The position numbers and the translations under genes were made by a program. Shown here one piece after another: positions 35,201-46,781 of a stretch of 64,000 nt of DNA (position 1 is its first letter; every line of letters begins with the position of its first letter). The DNA is taken from assembly GCA_022059125.1 (NCBI GenBank), contig JAEUWY010000013.1, forward strand, positions 434,001 through 498,000, in the 5' to 3' direction. The notes under the pieces are model-generated. The model made no database searches. It was not told the DNA's origin and saw only the letters and a list, made by a program, of their open reading frames with translations. This DNA is from Corynespora cassiicola (lineage: Eukaryota > Ascomycota > Dothideomycetes > Pleosporales > Corynesporascaceae).

Positions 35201-35639
35201 TCGCCTCGACACAGACGCGGCCTCAATCCGCTCAAACTTCTCCATGCGCCCCGCCTCCGCCGCTGGCCCCATCCCCTTCTCCCACGCCCCCCACCACCAG
35301 GCGCACCCGCATCCGCACCACCCGCACCACTCGCATACGCACCTTCACACGACGCACTCAGCGAGTCTGCACCCGCCGTCGTATCCGCATGCATACCACG
35401 CTGCGGCGAATAGCGAGCGCGATCCCGAGCCCGTGCTGCCGAATAAGTTTCAGACGCCTGCTGAGGATGTAGAGGAGTTTGAGGAGTTCCTGCGTGTGAA
35501 GGAGAATCCGCTTGATGTCGAGGAGGAGGATGGTGGGATGAAGAGGTATAAGGCGTATAGGCAGTGGTTGAGGGGGAAGAGCTTCTTCAAGCAGAGTAAG
35601 GTGGATCCTGAGTGGCAAACGCAGTTGCCTGTGCGGTAG
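32235..35639 (+). CDS. FIG4: FIG4, phosphatidylinositol 3,5-bisphosphate 5-phosphatase
   Basis: Intronless, 1134 aa from the first ATG (five codons upstream open from a TTG are ignored). Residues about 1-110 are polar. The Sac domain spans roughly 120-690, with the catalytic C-x5-R motif NCIDCLDRTN around Cys560. FIG4 removes the 5-phosphate of PI(3,5)P2 on vacuole/endosome membranes and also works in the Vac14-Fab1 complex that makes this lipid. After the Sac domain come conserved YYRPLAISSF-type sequence (about 750) and a long low-complexity tail. The tail holds a striking His-rich tract at about 1017-1058 (nucleotides 35283-35400) and ends in an acidic-basic segment (EEFLRVKENPLDVEEEDGG). 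The length is larger than yeast Fig4 (879 aa), mostly by this tail. Confidence 0.95.
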   Translation: MTISGKPESYERPSSIAGSARANDSQESFHEKGPDSERSSLDLRSPELPAKVEAPANDFKPEADVESIPGIPRGETESMKFNGEEEDPAVPVSFQRTSSPTAMHKTKGAAYEKVGEDGINRMHKFSLYETSTRFYLVGADIMDKHYRVLKIDRTAPPGHLSIFEDDIVYDKREMNLLLNAIDDGNKGTGGMKLKCSTWGLLGFIRFTEAYYMLLITKRLQVAMVGGHYIYQVDGTELIPLTTGPTSRFQKDRNPEEARFLGILNNLDFTRYFYFSYSYNITRSLQQNIIRERIAINEGRAHPNRDFQDMFVWNNYLLEPARETLKNVYDWCHPVIHGYIDQSSINVFGRRVYITIFARRSRFFAGARFLKRGANDLGYVANDVETEQIVSEALNTSFHAPGPRLYANPTYTSYVQHRGSIPLYWTQDAAGVTPKPDIDLNLIDPFYSPAALHFDHLFERYGAPVYVLNLIKARERTPRESKLLHEYKDAIDYLNQSLPKDKQVIYDHFDMARASKTRGQDVIGSLENRAEKVLRLTGFFHNGDTEFDSPQVQNGVVRTNCIDCLDRTNAAQFVIGKRALGRQLQALGVIAGTTVEYDSDCVDIFTHMFHGHGDAIAIQYGGSHLVNTMATYRKINQWQSSSRDMVESFKRYYHNSFLDSQRQEAYNLFLGNYIFSQGQPMLWDLQTDYYLHHEDPRSWLHKPRRNYIHWYTPEFLEPRFLPPSTISPKEQKEIAAGGVAPHDDYWLEYYRPLAISSFLKIFAFRLNCPPKEAKDSSYPARKDDMSPFVIRKKQHDHESPGKGNKKPHRKGVTIVDPSSDTESQQNSIIARRRRDMHLAIPEHGSPLKQSILRDPHFETGPMSAPPTTGTFSLSTSTITGLTSSMRNNFKPADKALINQWTLTQFYENSLNPSVSAPEEEEYTRYVEHPLQLPLVVSSETPSADDPSALEFHEYLCMDDKGLQDLHLQAQQSRAADSDEADRRATLADLPRLDTDAASIRSNFSMRPASAAGPIPFSHAPHHQAHPHPHHPHHSHTHLHTTHSASLHPPSYPHAYHAAANSERDPEPVLPNKFQTPAEDVEEFEEFLRVKENPLDVEEEDGGMKRYKAYRQWLRGKSFFKQSKVDPEWQTQLPVR

Positions 35640-36303
35640 GCGGTGCTGGGGTGGGTCGAGCGTTTAGTAGATGTCTCTCGTTGCAGTGTTGATAGATGGT
35701 TTTGAATTTGTAGCTAAGAGCGTGGTGTTTTTGGATCGGTTCTGGGTTTCTTTTGTTTGGTTGTCTGATTGTCTGTTTAGCACGCGTAATATACATAGAG
35801 CAAATACAGATTCAGACACATCTACCTAATTTGTTCATTATGATTGTTTACCCACCTTACAAGACGCTCCTCGAAGTCTCGCTGTAATAAAGGGGGTAAA
35901 AACGTAGACCTCACGTCGCGGCGCACATCACACATCACAACTAGCACAGCAAAAACGAGATGGAGAACCACGTCCGCTTCAATTAGATGCCCCACTCCCA
36001 ACATGGCCATCCGCCTAGATCCCATTCCTCCGCACCGGAAACTCTAGACGCTCTAGCGTATGCTCCCCCAAGTGAGAAAACACCAAACACCAAATGTCCC
36101 TCGAAGAAAAAAGGGGTATCTCTGATGATCCTTCCAACGCCGTAGATGTAAAGATGCAAGCCCTACGTATGTAAAAGTAATATAAATAAAAGATTTTGAC
36201 CGAATGTCAGAGTGAAAAGATGCCGGGTACTCGAGAGGTGGTGGATGCTGTTTGTACGTGGCACCATGTCTGTGCGAACTGTGTAGCTATCCTTCCCTCT
36301 GGA
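35640..36303. other. Intergenic region between convergent genes
   Basis: About 0.66 kb of 3' flanks of FIG4 and SCC2. No gene is supported. Confidence 0.5.
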
Positions 36304-39300
36304 TTAATCCCACTGTCCCTCAGCTTCGGGAGTGTGCGACTTGCGAGCCTTGCCCTTTGCACCAAGTGGACGACCTCTGGATTTCTTAGGTGTATTTCCA
36401 AGAGATACCACCGATTTTCTCTTCCTTCCACGACCGCTGCTGGGCATGCCACCTTCGCCGTCTTCGTCAGGGGTTTCAAAGCCAGCCCCCTCACCGCCTC
36501 CTGCGTCCTCTTCCTCGATTTTAGCGTCTCTGTCCGTCTCGAAATCTTTGGCGAAATCAAAACAGGCCTTCAACATAGTGTCGCGACTCTCCAGCGCACC
36601 CATGATTGGCGTAAGCCGGTCCCAAAGTTCTTTTCCAGATATGAAGTGCAGGCGCGTGGTCGGCTTCTGGTTGTCTTTCTGGGGGATATCCTTGGTCATG
36701 TTATAGATACGGCGCAAGAATGAGCGGGCCTCCCATAGTGTCTGGAGTATCATAGCGGCGGTTGTGATCCTGCGGAGCCGCTCTTCGCTTATCTGCTCCT
36801 TCTCGTCCAACACAGGTAGTTCCGGAGGAGGCATAGGCATACCCTCAATCTCTGATATTACTACTGAAGGTTGTTGCAATTGCGATATTTTCGGCAGCTC
36901 AGTCTCGATAGCAAGGGCAACAGCAGGTCCAGTGTGTTTGAGGTAGATGTTCTCCAAAGATCGGTTTAGTTGGACAACTTCCTCAACTTTTTGGTAATCG
37001 AAGAGAGCCACATTCTCCAAGCAGAACCGTGCGTAGAGTACTGGGTCTGGTACTGCTCCCGTAATGTCCAATTTGGACATTTCGAAATTGAACTGCTTGC
37101 ATATGTTTTCGAGAAACTTCTTTAGTGTTTTCCTGCTGCCATTCTTGAGAATTTCGAACAGAGGACCCATCTTTGGCTTGAAGGTTGCCTCGATAAGTCC
37201 ATAGGGACTGTCGAAAACATCGCGTTGATACTCGAAAGCCAGTCTGACCGCGGACATGTACTCCTTCTCGAACATTGTCTCATGCGCAGCGTGGATCTTT
37301 TGATGCTCAACAAACGCACATTGAGCAATGGGTGCCACAGAAGACGTGCCCAGCGCAACAAGGGCAGGACCACACTCCTTTGGATGGACGAGGCCTTGGC
37401 GGCTGATACTGGCGATGATCTTTGTGGCTATGAAAGCCAGATCGTCCTTGTTTTTGAGAGCCATGTTCACAACGTCTGGAAGGAACTTCCGACCCAGATG
37501 CAGAGTGGCTGTGTCATCCCCACTAGCTTGAAAGGAAACACCCAGACGAGCAGCACCATGAACTGCGCCCTCACCAACAGCGATTTCAGCGCCAGTTTCT
37601 GAGCGTCGCTCGGCCAGTGAAAAGTAATCCATCATTTGGTGAAGGACGGCGCGCTTCAGCTGATAATTGTCCCTGTTGACAAAGACAAGCTTGAAGACCT
37701 TCTCCACTTCGGCTCGCATAAACAACGCAGGAGAGCGCTGGCAAATCTCTCCAACACTGCACAATGCGTGTTCCCGAATGGTCATATCCCACGACTGCAT
37801 GGTGAAAGGGCGCACCGTGTCCAGTATGAGGACACAAGCAGAAGCTCCCTTCCAGCTCAACAGAGGTTTCATTTGCTGCTCGCTCGCTTGCTTCGCGTTC
37901 ACCAATGCCTGAGCCTTTACGGGCACCTTCTTTTGGAATACGTCAATATGGCTGTCGAAGTCGCAAACTTTGCCGAAAGTGCCCAAAATGACGAGATAAG
38001 ATATTATGTTGTTTTTCTTTTTGGCTGCAACCTCTGGAGAAGCCGATATGAGGGGCAGAAGTTGACTGAGCACAGAGGAGATAAGAATTATTAGCTTCTC
38101 GATTCCTCCGGTGGTCAATGGACATATCGTCCACAAGCAATGGGCGACATCTAGTAGAACATCCTTGCAAGAACTAGCTTGCGCCGCCCATGATGCAAGC
38201 TTACTGATCACCTTGCTCAGTGATGCTCGTACTTCTTCCGCAAAAGATTCTTGAAGGGATGGAAGAAGAGGGAGGACAAAGCGGAAAATAGTGACCGTCG
38301 GCCTCAGACTAGACAGGTCCTCGGAGCTTGCAAGATCCTTGATGTATGGCTTCAGGAGTTGCACTTGATCATAGGTGAACAAATTTGGAAACACCTTGGC
38401 GAATATGGAAAGGGTCTGTAGGATATGCGCTTGCGTATTGCCTTCCGACCCAGGCTCTGAACCGATAACGTTGTCTACCAATTCGGCGATTAGTTCCTTG
38501 CAGGTCCGGGTGTGCTCAGTGGGAGACTTGGAATTGCTTGATAAAGCCCAAATGAAGAACCTCTCAAAAGCTTCGATGTGGGCCGGATGTGCTTGGATCT
38601 TCTGGACTGTATCGACCAAGAGTGATGCCCTCTGGGACCGACTAAGTTTCAACTGGTTGTTGTCAGTCCTAGAGTTTGGACTTGGAGTTTTCATCCAGAT
38701 GTCCTCCAGAACCTGACGAGTGAGGTCGGCAATGGCCTTGTCATCATCCTGCGATGGAGGCAACAAGCTCGCAGCGATTAACAACTGATTGTCCTTGCTA
38801 GAAGACCGCAAATACAGGTCTTTCAAAAGCTTGATCGCCGCCTTCTTCGGCCCAGTAGACTGGTCTTTTGTGCAGTGGAGAATAGGATTTAAACAGAGCT
38901 TCTCTAGCGAAGGATTCTGATCAAGACATTTGGAGATCATTGAGATCGTGGTTGCGCGAACTTGGGGGGACGGGTTCCTGGTCAATCCTGTCAATTGAAC
39001 AATAGTCTGCTCGTCAATCGCTCGGGCGTCCTTTTCGATGATTTGGGTGAGACTGTTCAATGCTCGAGATATGAGCTTGGAAGATTTATCCCTAGTATAG
39101 TTGATCATGATATGGATCAGTTTCGGGAGAACCCTACAGAAGGGATCCTGTAGAGTAATGATGCCGGCTGCAATCTGGCCTTGAGAGACAGAAATGTCCT
39201 GAAATTTATATTCTCGGGAAAGCCATGCCGGATCCATGATCATTGCCTCAAGGCGCTCCTTTGTTCGCAGTATAGGTTGTTGAGCATGGTCGTCTCCACC

Positions 39301-41948
39301 CGCAGACTGAAATTCTCTGTTGAACGTATGCAGCCAGGAAGTAACATGGCATCCAATTACTGATTGAAGATGTGGATCTTCCTGACCAGCTTCAGGATTC
39401 AAGTATTTTGGTAAAGATTCGAGCACCATGCGGTAGGGGCCATCAAATGCAAGTAGATCCTTTTTGTTGACACCACTGCTGGACAGTGCATCATCAGCAA
39501 GCTGGTGGAGTCTGGCAGAAAGATCCGATTCGGATATGTCGAGATTCTTCCTGTGGTCCTTCATGCGCAACCTGAAGTCAATGATGCCACATCCCATCCT
39601 TGCCATTAGGCCGAGCGCCATATCCTTGTTGTTGGTGGCCGGATCACTCGTCTGTATGTGGCTCATGTGGCTCAGTAGCTGTTGAAGTAAAATGACAGCT
39701 GCGGGCCATTCAGGAGAACCCAGAACATTGCAGTAATCCTCAATGAATAAGTCCAAGAGGTTGCGAAACGGTTTGTCGCCGGTCTTGGATACGTTTAGTG
39801 ACCTATCGACCAGACTTTTGGCTATGTGGTGGGCAATGGCAGTAGCATTGCCAATATGCTTCTGAGCTAGCTGGCTGGCGGCTTTGTTTGCTTTGGCTTT
39901 CGCTTTGGCATTCTTTGACTTCAACTCCGCCTCGTAATCGCTGTCTGCATCGCCATCGGCATCCTCATCATCGTCTTCTTCGGGCTGCACAGATGACTTC
40001 TTGTTTGATAGTTCTCGGTTTGTTGCCGCCACTTGAACGAACCGCATGAAAAGTGCGGAGACCAGCATGATGGGCGCCTCACGAGCTGACTTGAACTGCC
40101 TGGCGCTGGCACGCTTATCAGGAAGCTTCTCAAGATTAGTCAATATCTCAGTGATGATGAAGGATCTCTGATCGGGGCGGCAAGCGAAAATCTGAGCTAG
40201 AATTTCCATGGCTTTCTGCCGAAAGGACTCAAATTTTTGGATACCGAACACGGAGTCCTTCTCCGATTCGCTGTTTTGCTCGACGATGATGGCAACGGCT
40301 AGGTATGCGATGGGATTCAAAGCGGTATCGGCGAGATTGATCTTGCCAATCAAGGTAGCAAGCCTGCTGAAGATACTGCCACAGATGCGCAGAACGGAAT
40401 GCATCCTCTTACCGTGCTTGGTTGCCATGTTGAATAGGTCCGCCGAAGCACCGCTACGGCTAGAACCAACCACTGGAATAATGCAGGAGTTAAGGACGTG
40501 CTTCGTCGCTTGAATGATGGAGATGACCAGATCCTCAGGACAAATACGGCGGTCGTCACGGCCTTTGATCATGGTGTCCAGTGCGAGTCTGGATGCCTTG
40601 AGCCCAGACTCCGACTTGTCTACGTCACTAAGCCAATTGTAGAGATCGTCGTCCTGGGGAACCTCATCTGCTTTCATTTCGAGAGGCAGTTGGATCGTGG
40701 CGCTGATTGACGGATCACACAGGGCCTGTATCTGCAAGATCGTTTCTATGGGCACAGCCGCGAAGGCGCCCGTACGAACTACTTCTGATATCGAATTCGA
40801 GAGGCGTGCAATAGCATTGTCTTCCAGCACTGTGAATTCCGAGTCTATCGTGCTGAACTTGGTGAAATTCCGGGATTCGTCGCAATCATCTCTTTCGTCC
40901 GAGAGCCTTTCCACCAGCGATCTCAGGTCGTCGATTTTACCTTCGGCAATCTCACGCTCCCTAGGCCGCATGGCTGGCATTCCTGGTTGCGACCGCGAAT
41001 CATCGACCCTCTTTTGCGAGAGACTCTCGACGACGATGTTGTCAAAACGCTGGTATTCTTCCCGCCTGATAGTTGGCGGTAAAGGTTTAATGACAACAGC
41101 CGGGCCGTTGGGTCGGGGCTGAGAGCTCGATACTGTCTGAGCCTGTCCGTTGTGTGCGGCAGCCGGTGGGGTGGGAGTCGGCACGTGAGACTGGGACTGC
41201 GGAGTGCGGGCAGCTGGTTGAGGGAGAGGTGGTTTGGTGTGGGATTCAGTCTTCACCTTGACCCGCTTAGCAGGATCGTTCCCAGAATCTACGGTCAGTC
41301 AGCGTTTGGTTTGCTACTGGGGTGGAACGGGCGGTGACTCAAGACTCACGCTGATAATACACGGTCGAGTTCTTGAGCAGCATGCTGGCGAACTGGCTCA
41401 GAGCGGGCGCCTTGGTGGGCACGGAACCATTGGGCTGGTTGGAAGAGTCGTCTGGTGGAGGGGTCGCGAGATGGGTGACGGACTTGAAATGGCTGAGAAA
41501 TGTCAGTCGTTGTGTGTGGTCAAGCTGGGTCGCGGCTTCCTTACTAGTCTGGTAGCTCATCCGGATTCATCAACTGTTGCAATTCGCGGAGCGTCGCCTG
41601 CAGATGCTGTGACCCGGATGATGAATTCCTGATCTCCTCGTTCAGCATCCCCGTAGCCTTCTTTGCGTTGCTTTGTTGCTCTGGACTCAGAGTGGTCGGC
41701 GGGGTGGGCGGGTCGGTAGTGGGAAACGGTATGACATCTGGGTGGTGTCAGCATGCGCTCCATGAGCCTGAGTGAGAGCCATGGCGACTGAGATCTCTCT
41801 CTCAAGTGATGGTAGGTATCTTACCGGGCGAGAATGGCACAACAGAGGTAAAGGGCGAGTACGGGAGAGCCTCCTCCACCGTGGGCGGGCGAAAGGGCAG
41901 CCCCCCGCCATTGGCGCCGTGCCAGTTGCCATTTGGATATGAAGACAT
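36304..41948 (-). CDS. SCC2: SCC2/Mis4/NIPBL cohesin-loading factor
   Basis: Four exons: 41948..41825, 41737..41545, 41492..41350 and 41288..36304; 1814 aa. All introns are GT-AG with CTGAC-type branch sites and sit in the first 0.7 kb. The protein loads cohesin onto chromosomes together with Scc4. The N-terminal 300 residues are Pro/Ser/Gln-rich and disordered, the expected Scc4-binding end. The middle and C-terminal regions are long alpha-helical (HEAT-like) repeats. The Nipped-B C-terminal block is recognisable: HPKECGPALVALGTS, HETMFEKEYMSAVRLAFEYQRDV. The last 100 residues hold acidic stretches, an RGRKRK basic cluster and an AT-hook-like RGRP core. Scc2 genes are usually single copy and essential. 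It is divergent from RPA12 across 466 bases. Confidence 0.92.
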
Positions 41949-42414
41949 TATACTAGGGTATTACACGGGCGCATCCGCTTCGAGTCCCCGCGGTCAGAGG
42001 TTGGATGGGCGGCCTCGCGGCGGCCGGAGGTGGTTGTGGAGGTAGCAATCGCTAGGGCGGCGGTAGTGAGCACATGGCCGGGGCGCGCGCACAATCGGAC
42101 AGAGGGGCTTTGACAGGCGGGTACAGCGATGGCAGCGACGACAGCGACGGCAGCGCAGTGAGGACAGTCCTCGGTAGTCGTCGTCGGCGGCCTGGAATGG
42201 TGTACCGGCGATGCAGGCAATGATGGTTCACGGTCTCAATATTGACGCGCCTGACCGCCTGCGCATCAGGCTTAGCGCCCCAGGTCCCGCGCGCAGGGCA
42301 ACGGCCGGGTTTCGCGAGTCCGTCACTTTTTTTCCCGTCCGCTTTTCAGGTCTCCCAGCCCTGCCCAGCACCAGCACCCACCACCAACAACAACCACCTT
42401 CTCTCAACCCAGCA
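41949..42414. promoter_or_regulatory. Bidirectional promoter, SCC2 and RPA12
   Basis: 466 bases between two start codons on opposite strands. GC-rich, no TATA box seen; contains a CAACAACAACC-type repeat just before the RPA12 start. Confidence 0.5.
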
Positions 42415-42836
42415 ATGGCCGCCATTGGATCACTCGTCTTCTGCACTGACTGCGGAAACCTGCTCGACGGCAGCGCGGGCAAGGTCAATGCCATCCTGAC
42501 CTGCCAGGTCTGCGGCGCATCCTGCAAAGACACCTCCTCCAAGACGGTCGTCACCCGCTCCAAGCCGACTGCTTTTCCCTCTGCCCTGCGCGCAAAGCGG
42601 TCCGAAGTGCAGACCATCACCGAGGCTGATATGCAGACGCATGCCGTCATCGCCCAGACGTGTGAAAAGTGCGGCAGGGAGGAGGTCCGCTTCTACACCC
42701 AGCAGCTGCGTTCTGCCGACGAAGGAACCACCGTCTTTTACGAGTGCGAATGTGGAAACAAGTACGTTTGCTCAAATGGCTTACTCTTGGATGCATCATT
42801 GACAGGTCAACCTACAGGTGGAACACGAATAACTGA
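42415..42836 (+). CDS. RPA12: RNA polymerase I subunit RPA12 (A12.2)
   Basis: Exons 42415..42761 and 42818..42836, 121 aa. The intron is AA|GTACGT to TACAG|G and the last exon is only 19 bases (ending KWNTNN-stop), easily missed. The N-terminal zinc ribbon has CTDC and CQVC pairs (residues about 10-37). The C-terminal TFIIS-like ribbon has CEKCG and CECG, with the acidic hairpin QLRSADEGTT whose D/E pair supports RNA cleavage. The subunit works in Pol I transcript cleavage and termination in the nucleolus. Family length is about 120-125, so the model is complete. Confidence 0.96.
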
Positions 42837-42926
42837 TTTGAAATTGCATCGTTTGCTTTTCCTCTCATACCACATTGTCTAACCCGAACGCCTGATATAT
42901 GCTTCCGTGACCGCCCCGCTCAAACC

Positions 42927-43967
42927 CTAGGCTGCGACTGGCTCTGGCACAATCGCATACTCCGTCTCTCCGTTCTTCTCGAACTCGGCCATGTCGAGCG
43001 CCACGATCACACTGTCCCTCACGACCTGGTCCGGATCGTTCAAGAACTTCTTCAAAATGTCTTCTACGCCTTCTTCGTCGCCGAGACCTCCGAGAGCTTC
43101 CGCAGCTTCGTGGCGGACCATGCTCGCCTCCTTTGCGTTGCCCAGTGTTTCGACTAGACTGGGGATAGAGGCCGGGTGCGACAATTGTCCGAAGACAAAG
43201 GCAATCTCGTGGCGGAACAGCGCAGAGGGATCACTGAAGCCACGAGCAAGGGCCTGGACGGCCGGCACCGCAGTCGGAAGGTCAGGCGGGGAGGAGAGGT
43301 CCCTCAGAGCAAACATGGCCCTATAGCGCTGGAAAAGAGGGAGCGACGTGTCAAGAAGCGTCTTCTCCAACTCGGGTATCGAAGGCGCGGCGGCACTCTC
43401 AGGAAGCGGAGGCGCGGGGTCGATAGAAGCGAAATCGCTATGCTCATTAGTTTAGGGTTCGGTGTCGATCAAGCAATTCACAAACCTCTTCTTCAACACC
43501 TCTTCCTTGCTCTTCAGTCCGTGCTCCCACTCGAGCCTGTCGACGGCAATGTCGCAGGTCTCTCGGACCTCAACAGGCTCCTGCGCATCGTCTCTCATGC
43601 TCTTGAGCAGATCCAGGCTGCCCTTGTCGCCCAGGGCTCCCAGGGCCTCTGCAGCCTCGTGCCTGCACATGGTGTCTTCGTCCTTGTCGAGCAACACATC
43701 GCGCAGGGGTGCAATGGCAGCGTCATGTCGAGACTGTCCCAGGCAGTAAGCCAATTCGTGCTTGAGCAGAGCCGAGGGAGACGTGAATGCCGCAGCGATG
43801 GCCTCGATAGCGGGCACAGTCTGCTCCGAGGGCGGCTGCAGCGACGCCAGATACTTGAGCGAGAAGAGGGCACGGAAGCGTCGCGCGAGGGGCTGCTGTT
43901 CCGAGGTGAGGATGTCGCGCAGGGTCTGCACTTGGGAGTCGGTGCCGGTGCTTTCTGGGGCTGCCAT
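42927..43967 (-). CDS. LIA1: Deoxyhypusine hydroxylase (LIA1/DOHH)
   Basis: Exons 43967..43486 and 43437..42927, 330 aa. The intron is AG|GTTTGT to ATAG|C with a CTAAC-like branch. It completes hypusine formation on eIF5A using a di-iron centre. Eight HEAT-like repeats form two symmetric halves; all four metal-binding His-Glu pairs are present, H70-E71, H103-E104, H237-E238 and H270-E271, within [30 protein letters not shown] and [11 protein letters not shown]. Length is the family norm. It is tail-to-tail with RPA12, with only 90 bases between the stops, and divergent from the gene at 44500. Confidence 0.96.
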
Positions 43968-44499
43968 TTTTTGTGCAGGTGCGTGTCCAAGGGCTGGTTG
44001 CAGAAAAGATGGACTGGAGCGGGACTGTCGCGTCAACGCCTGATGGATTGGAGGGGTTCTGAAATTTTTGGAGGGGCATCTGATAAGATTGGCCAAGATC
44101 AGCGCTAGCCATGCACGTGATAGCGTCTCGTCTCAGGCACCAGCTGTGGAGCCCTGCGCCAGCCCTGCGCGCGCCTCGAGGGGGAGCGAGTCAGCCGTTC
44201 CCAGCCTCCGACGCCGACCTACCTCAAGCTTCGCGCGACAACAATGAAGTGACAAGGCCGCCTTTGACAGCGAAAGAACGCCGCTAGTGAGAGTCGTGCG
44301 CCACTTTTTTCACACATCACTCCAAATGAATGTGCCGCCTTCACCTTCACCGCGCGGCTGTTCATCGCAACTCCTCGACCGCACCAACCCGCATTCCTAA
44401 CCGTCCACTCCTCTTGCTCTCCGCGACCGTGATCGCAGAGCCGCGCGATCTCGATACCCGCATCCAGCCGTCTCTCTACCGCGCCTACGACAATCAATC
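43968..44499. promoter_or_regulatory. Bidirectional promoter, LIA1 and the 44500 gene
   Basis: 532 bases between divergent start codons. No TATA box recognised; short frames inside lack support. Confidence 0.4.
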
Positions 44500-45726
44500 A
44501 TGGCCTTCCTCCGCAACATGTCGGATCGATTCTGGAGCTTTGTCAACCCTCGCAAGACGCAACAACGACGCGACAAGCCTTTCAAGGCTCCAGCGACACC
44601 CCTCAGCAGGAGAACGGCTCCGATGGATCTCATGGAAGACAGGGAGATGAGCCCAGAGACGCTCTTCAAACGGTGGCACATCGAGACTCCTCGCGCCGGC
44701 GCCTCTGTGGATCACGCCCTACTCCCGCCGTCACCCCCAGGGTCCCTTCTGCGCCCATACACAGACCCCGATGGCGACATCATCATTGATGATTTTGTGA
44801 GCCATGTTCACAAGGGTGGAGCAGATTGGGATGCAAATGAAGAGACACTCGTTGCTGCAGATGATGGCCAATACCTTGAACAGTCAAAGAGATTCGACCC
44901 AGATGCGGAGAGGAAGCGCAGGGTAGCCCAAGCCAGCAATTTGCGCGCATCTGGCTGGTCTTCCGATTCTGTTTTCCTCTTCCAAAAGCTAGGCATGCGC
45001 GGGTTTGAGCCGCTGTGCCCTCTCAGCTGGCTTGACGATTTCGAGACTCTGCCAAGCAATCTCTTCACTGAGAACATGGAAAAGGCATTCATCAAGCCAT
45101 ACTTTGACTCTTACGACAAGCCGAACGCTGACTATCGTGCCCAACTCGCTTTTCAGGAAGTTCTCCTCGTCAGTGGGCGAGTACGGGATGCTATCCTGAC
45201 AGAAGCGCCGAAGCGTACTCCGGAATGGCACATCCACAACACAGTCATGCGATATTACGATTGGGCCGTAAAGGACGGGGATCTCGATCTCTACGCCTAC
45301 ATCTCGGTTTTTGAGTCTATTCATTGCCGCCATACCGCGAACATCGATGCAGTCGAACAAAGGATGATTCGAAAACTCAAAAAGCTCTCTGATCTCTGGC
45401 AAGAAGCACTCGAGTTCCAGCGGGAGAGGACTGATGGAGAAACCGACAGCCCTCTCCCTATGGCAGAGGTTCCTACCCTCTATGGTGTCATCTCATCGTT
45501 GACGATCATGTTCTTCGTCAGCTACGTCCCCGCGACCGAGCCTGGCCAGAAACCTACACTTCGCACTGTCGCAAACTTTGACCTCGGCCTTCCACATTAC
45601 GACGTGTGGAACTCTCTGGCTATTGCCATCTTTGTCGTGCATTGCCGCAATAGAATGTTGCAACTCAGAGAGTTTTTGCCGGCAAACAGCCCCGAAGTGC
45701 TTATCGAGAGCGATCCTGATCTTTGA
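44500..45726 (+). CDS. Conserved-looking hypothetical protein, 408 aa
   Basis: Intronless from ATG 44500. The first 45 residues are basic (FRNMSDRFWSF, PRKTQQRRDK), possibly a presequence or nuclear signal. An acidic segment at about 90-140 precedes a helical domain: ASNLRASGWSSDSVFLFQKLGMRGFEPL, then LSWLDDFETLP and a long region to about 300 rich in aromatic residues. A hydrophobic segment near residues 325-345 (YGVISSLTIMFFVSYV) could be a buried helix. The even sequence complexity and balanced codon use say real gene. I do not recognise the family or a catalytic motif. Confidence 0.75.
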   Translation: MAFLRNMSDRFWSFVNPRKTQQRRDKPFKAPATPLSRRTAPMDLMEDREMSPETLFKRWHIETPRAGASVDHALLPPSPPGSLLRPYTDPDGDIIIDDFVSHVHKGGADWDANEETLVAADDGQYLEQSKRFDPDAERKRRVAQASNLRASGWSSDSVFLFQKLGMRGFEPLCPLSWLDDFETLPSNLFTENMEKAFIKPYFDSYDKPNADYRAQLAFQEVLLVSGRVRDAILTEAPKRTPEWHIHNTVMRYYDWAVKDGDLDLYAYISVFESIHCRHTANIDAVEQRMIRKLKKLSDLWQEALEFQRERTDGETDSPLPMAEVPTLYGVISSLTIMFFVSYVPATEPGQKPTLRTVANFDLGLPHYDVWNSLAIAIFVVHCRNRMLQLREFLPANSPEVLIESDPDL

Positions 45727-46781
45727 GGCGGCTACGACATAGGAGATGTCGGCATGGCAGACTAAAGATTGGACACCCCTATAATGAAGGAACGAAAAAC
45801 TATTACCTCGCATGAACATCCGACGGCGACGTTCATCAGGTCACGGCGTGACGAATTTGCGATACCCCAGCACATCCCCGGATTATACCCATTTCAATCT
45901 GATTCCCTTTCGGAGATGCGCAATTATTTTCCTTAAACTCATGTTAGGACACTCAGTACCCGATTGCGTCGACACACCACTTCGTTGTTGAGTGTGGAAT
46001 TGATAATATTCGAGTGCAGGTGTTTCTCACCTTTTCCTAGGCTTCTTTTTAAGTAGAAAAGCTAGTCTACACCTTCCTTTCTCTAACCGCGTGCGATTAA
46101 TCCTAAATCGATCATGATTTTTGCGCGGCAGAACGGCCTATGTAGTTGTCGAAATATACTATATCCCACACTTTAGTCCTAGAACTTGCAGTTGTTGGAT
46201 CACAAAGAACCGCTCACTGTGCCCAGTCTCTAAAACAGTACGCCGATCGCTCTTCAACTGCGAACTGGCATCGCATGTTCGCATTTTTTCCCCAACCGAG
46301 TAGGTCCATGCGATTGTGTTTGAGTTAAAGTTTCCCGCTGCATGCATGCCCCGCTGACGCGCGCCAGATTTCCGGGACATTTACGCGTCGTCACGGGAAC
46401 ACATGTTCCCCCGTCAATAACCGCATGTTCACACCGCGCCCTACACGTGCGAGATCGGCTACTGTGCTTCTGGGGCTGCGATCCTACTGGCCAATTCAAG
46501 AACACATCATCCGTCCATCCGTTTGACTTGATGACTGGACCTCTATGACTCTAACTATGCCCTCTCGACCACGCATAATGCCGGTCCTTCGTATTCCAGC
46601 CCGTCCTCTTGGGGCAAAACAGTCATTTGTATTCCATTGCAACACTGCCCAAAGAGCTCGGCTTCACGCCTGGACACCTATAAAACCGCCCTCAACCCTC
46701 TGCAAGCACACTTCCCTCCACCTTCACATCCAAGCATTCCACACTCAATCCCCCAAAAACACCTCCTATTCCTACACCACC
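45727..46781. other. Intergenic region
   Basis: About 1 kb. The last 237 bases are open in frame with the next gene from an ATG at 46545, but a TATA box at 46679 lies inside this stretch, so I treat it as promoter. No other gene is supported. Confidence 0.5.
46679..46685 (+). promoter_or_regulatory. TATA box of the PEP-mutase-like gene
   Basis: TATAAAA, 103 bases before the ATG at 46782. It decides the start: transcription from here excludes the upstream ATG at 46545. Confidence 0.55.

Noticed and set aside
36304..41256. Numerous 60-150-codon frames antisense to SCC2
   Set aside because: They are shadows of a long conserved coding exon with no independent signals.
46545..46781. Upstream ATG extension of the PEP-mutase-like protein, possibly a mitochondrial presequence
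   Set aside because: A TATAAAA box lies inside it at 46679, and the protein from 46782 already has full family length.
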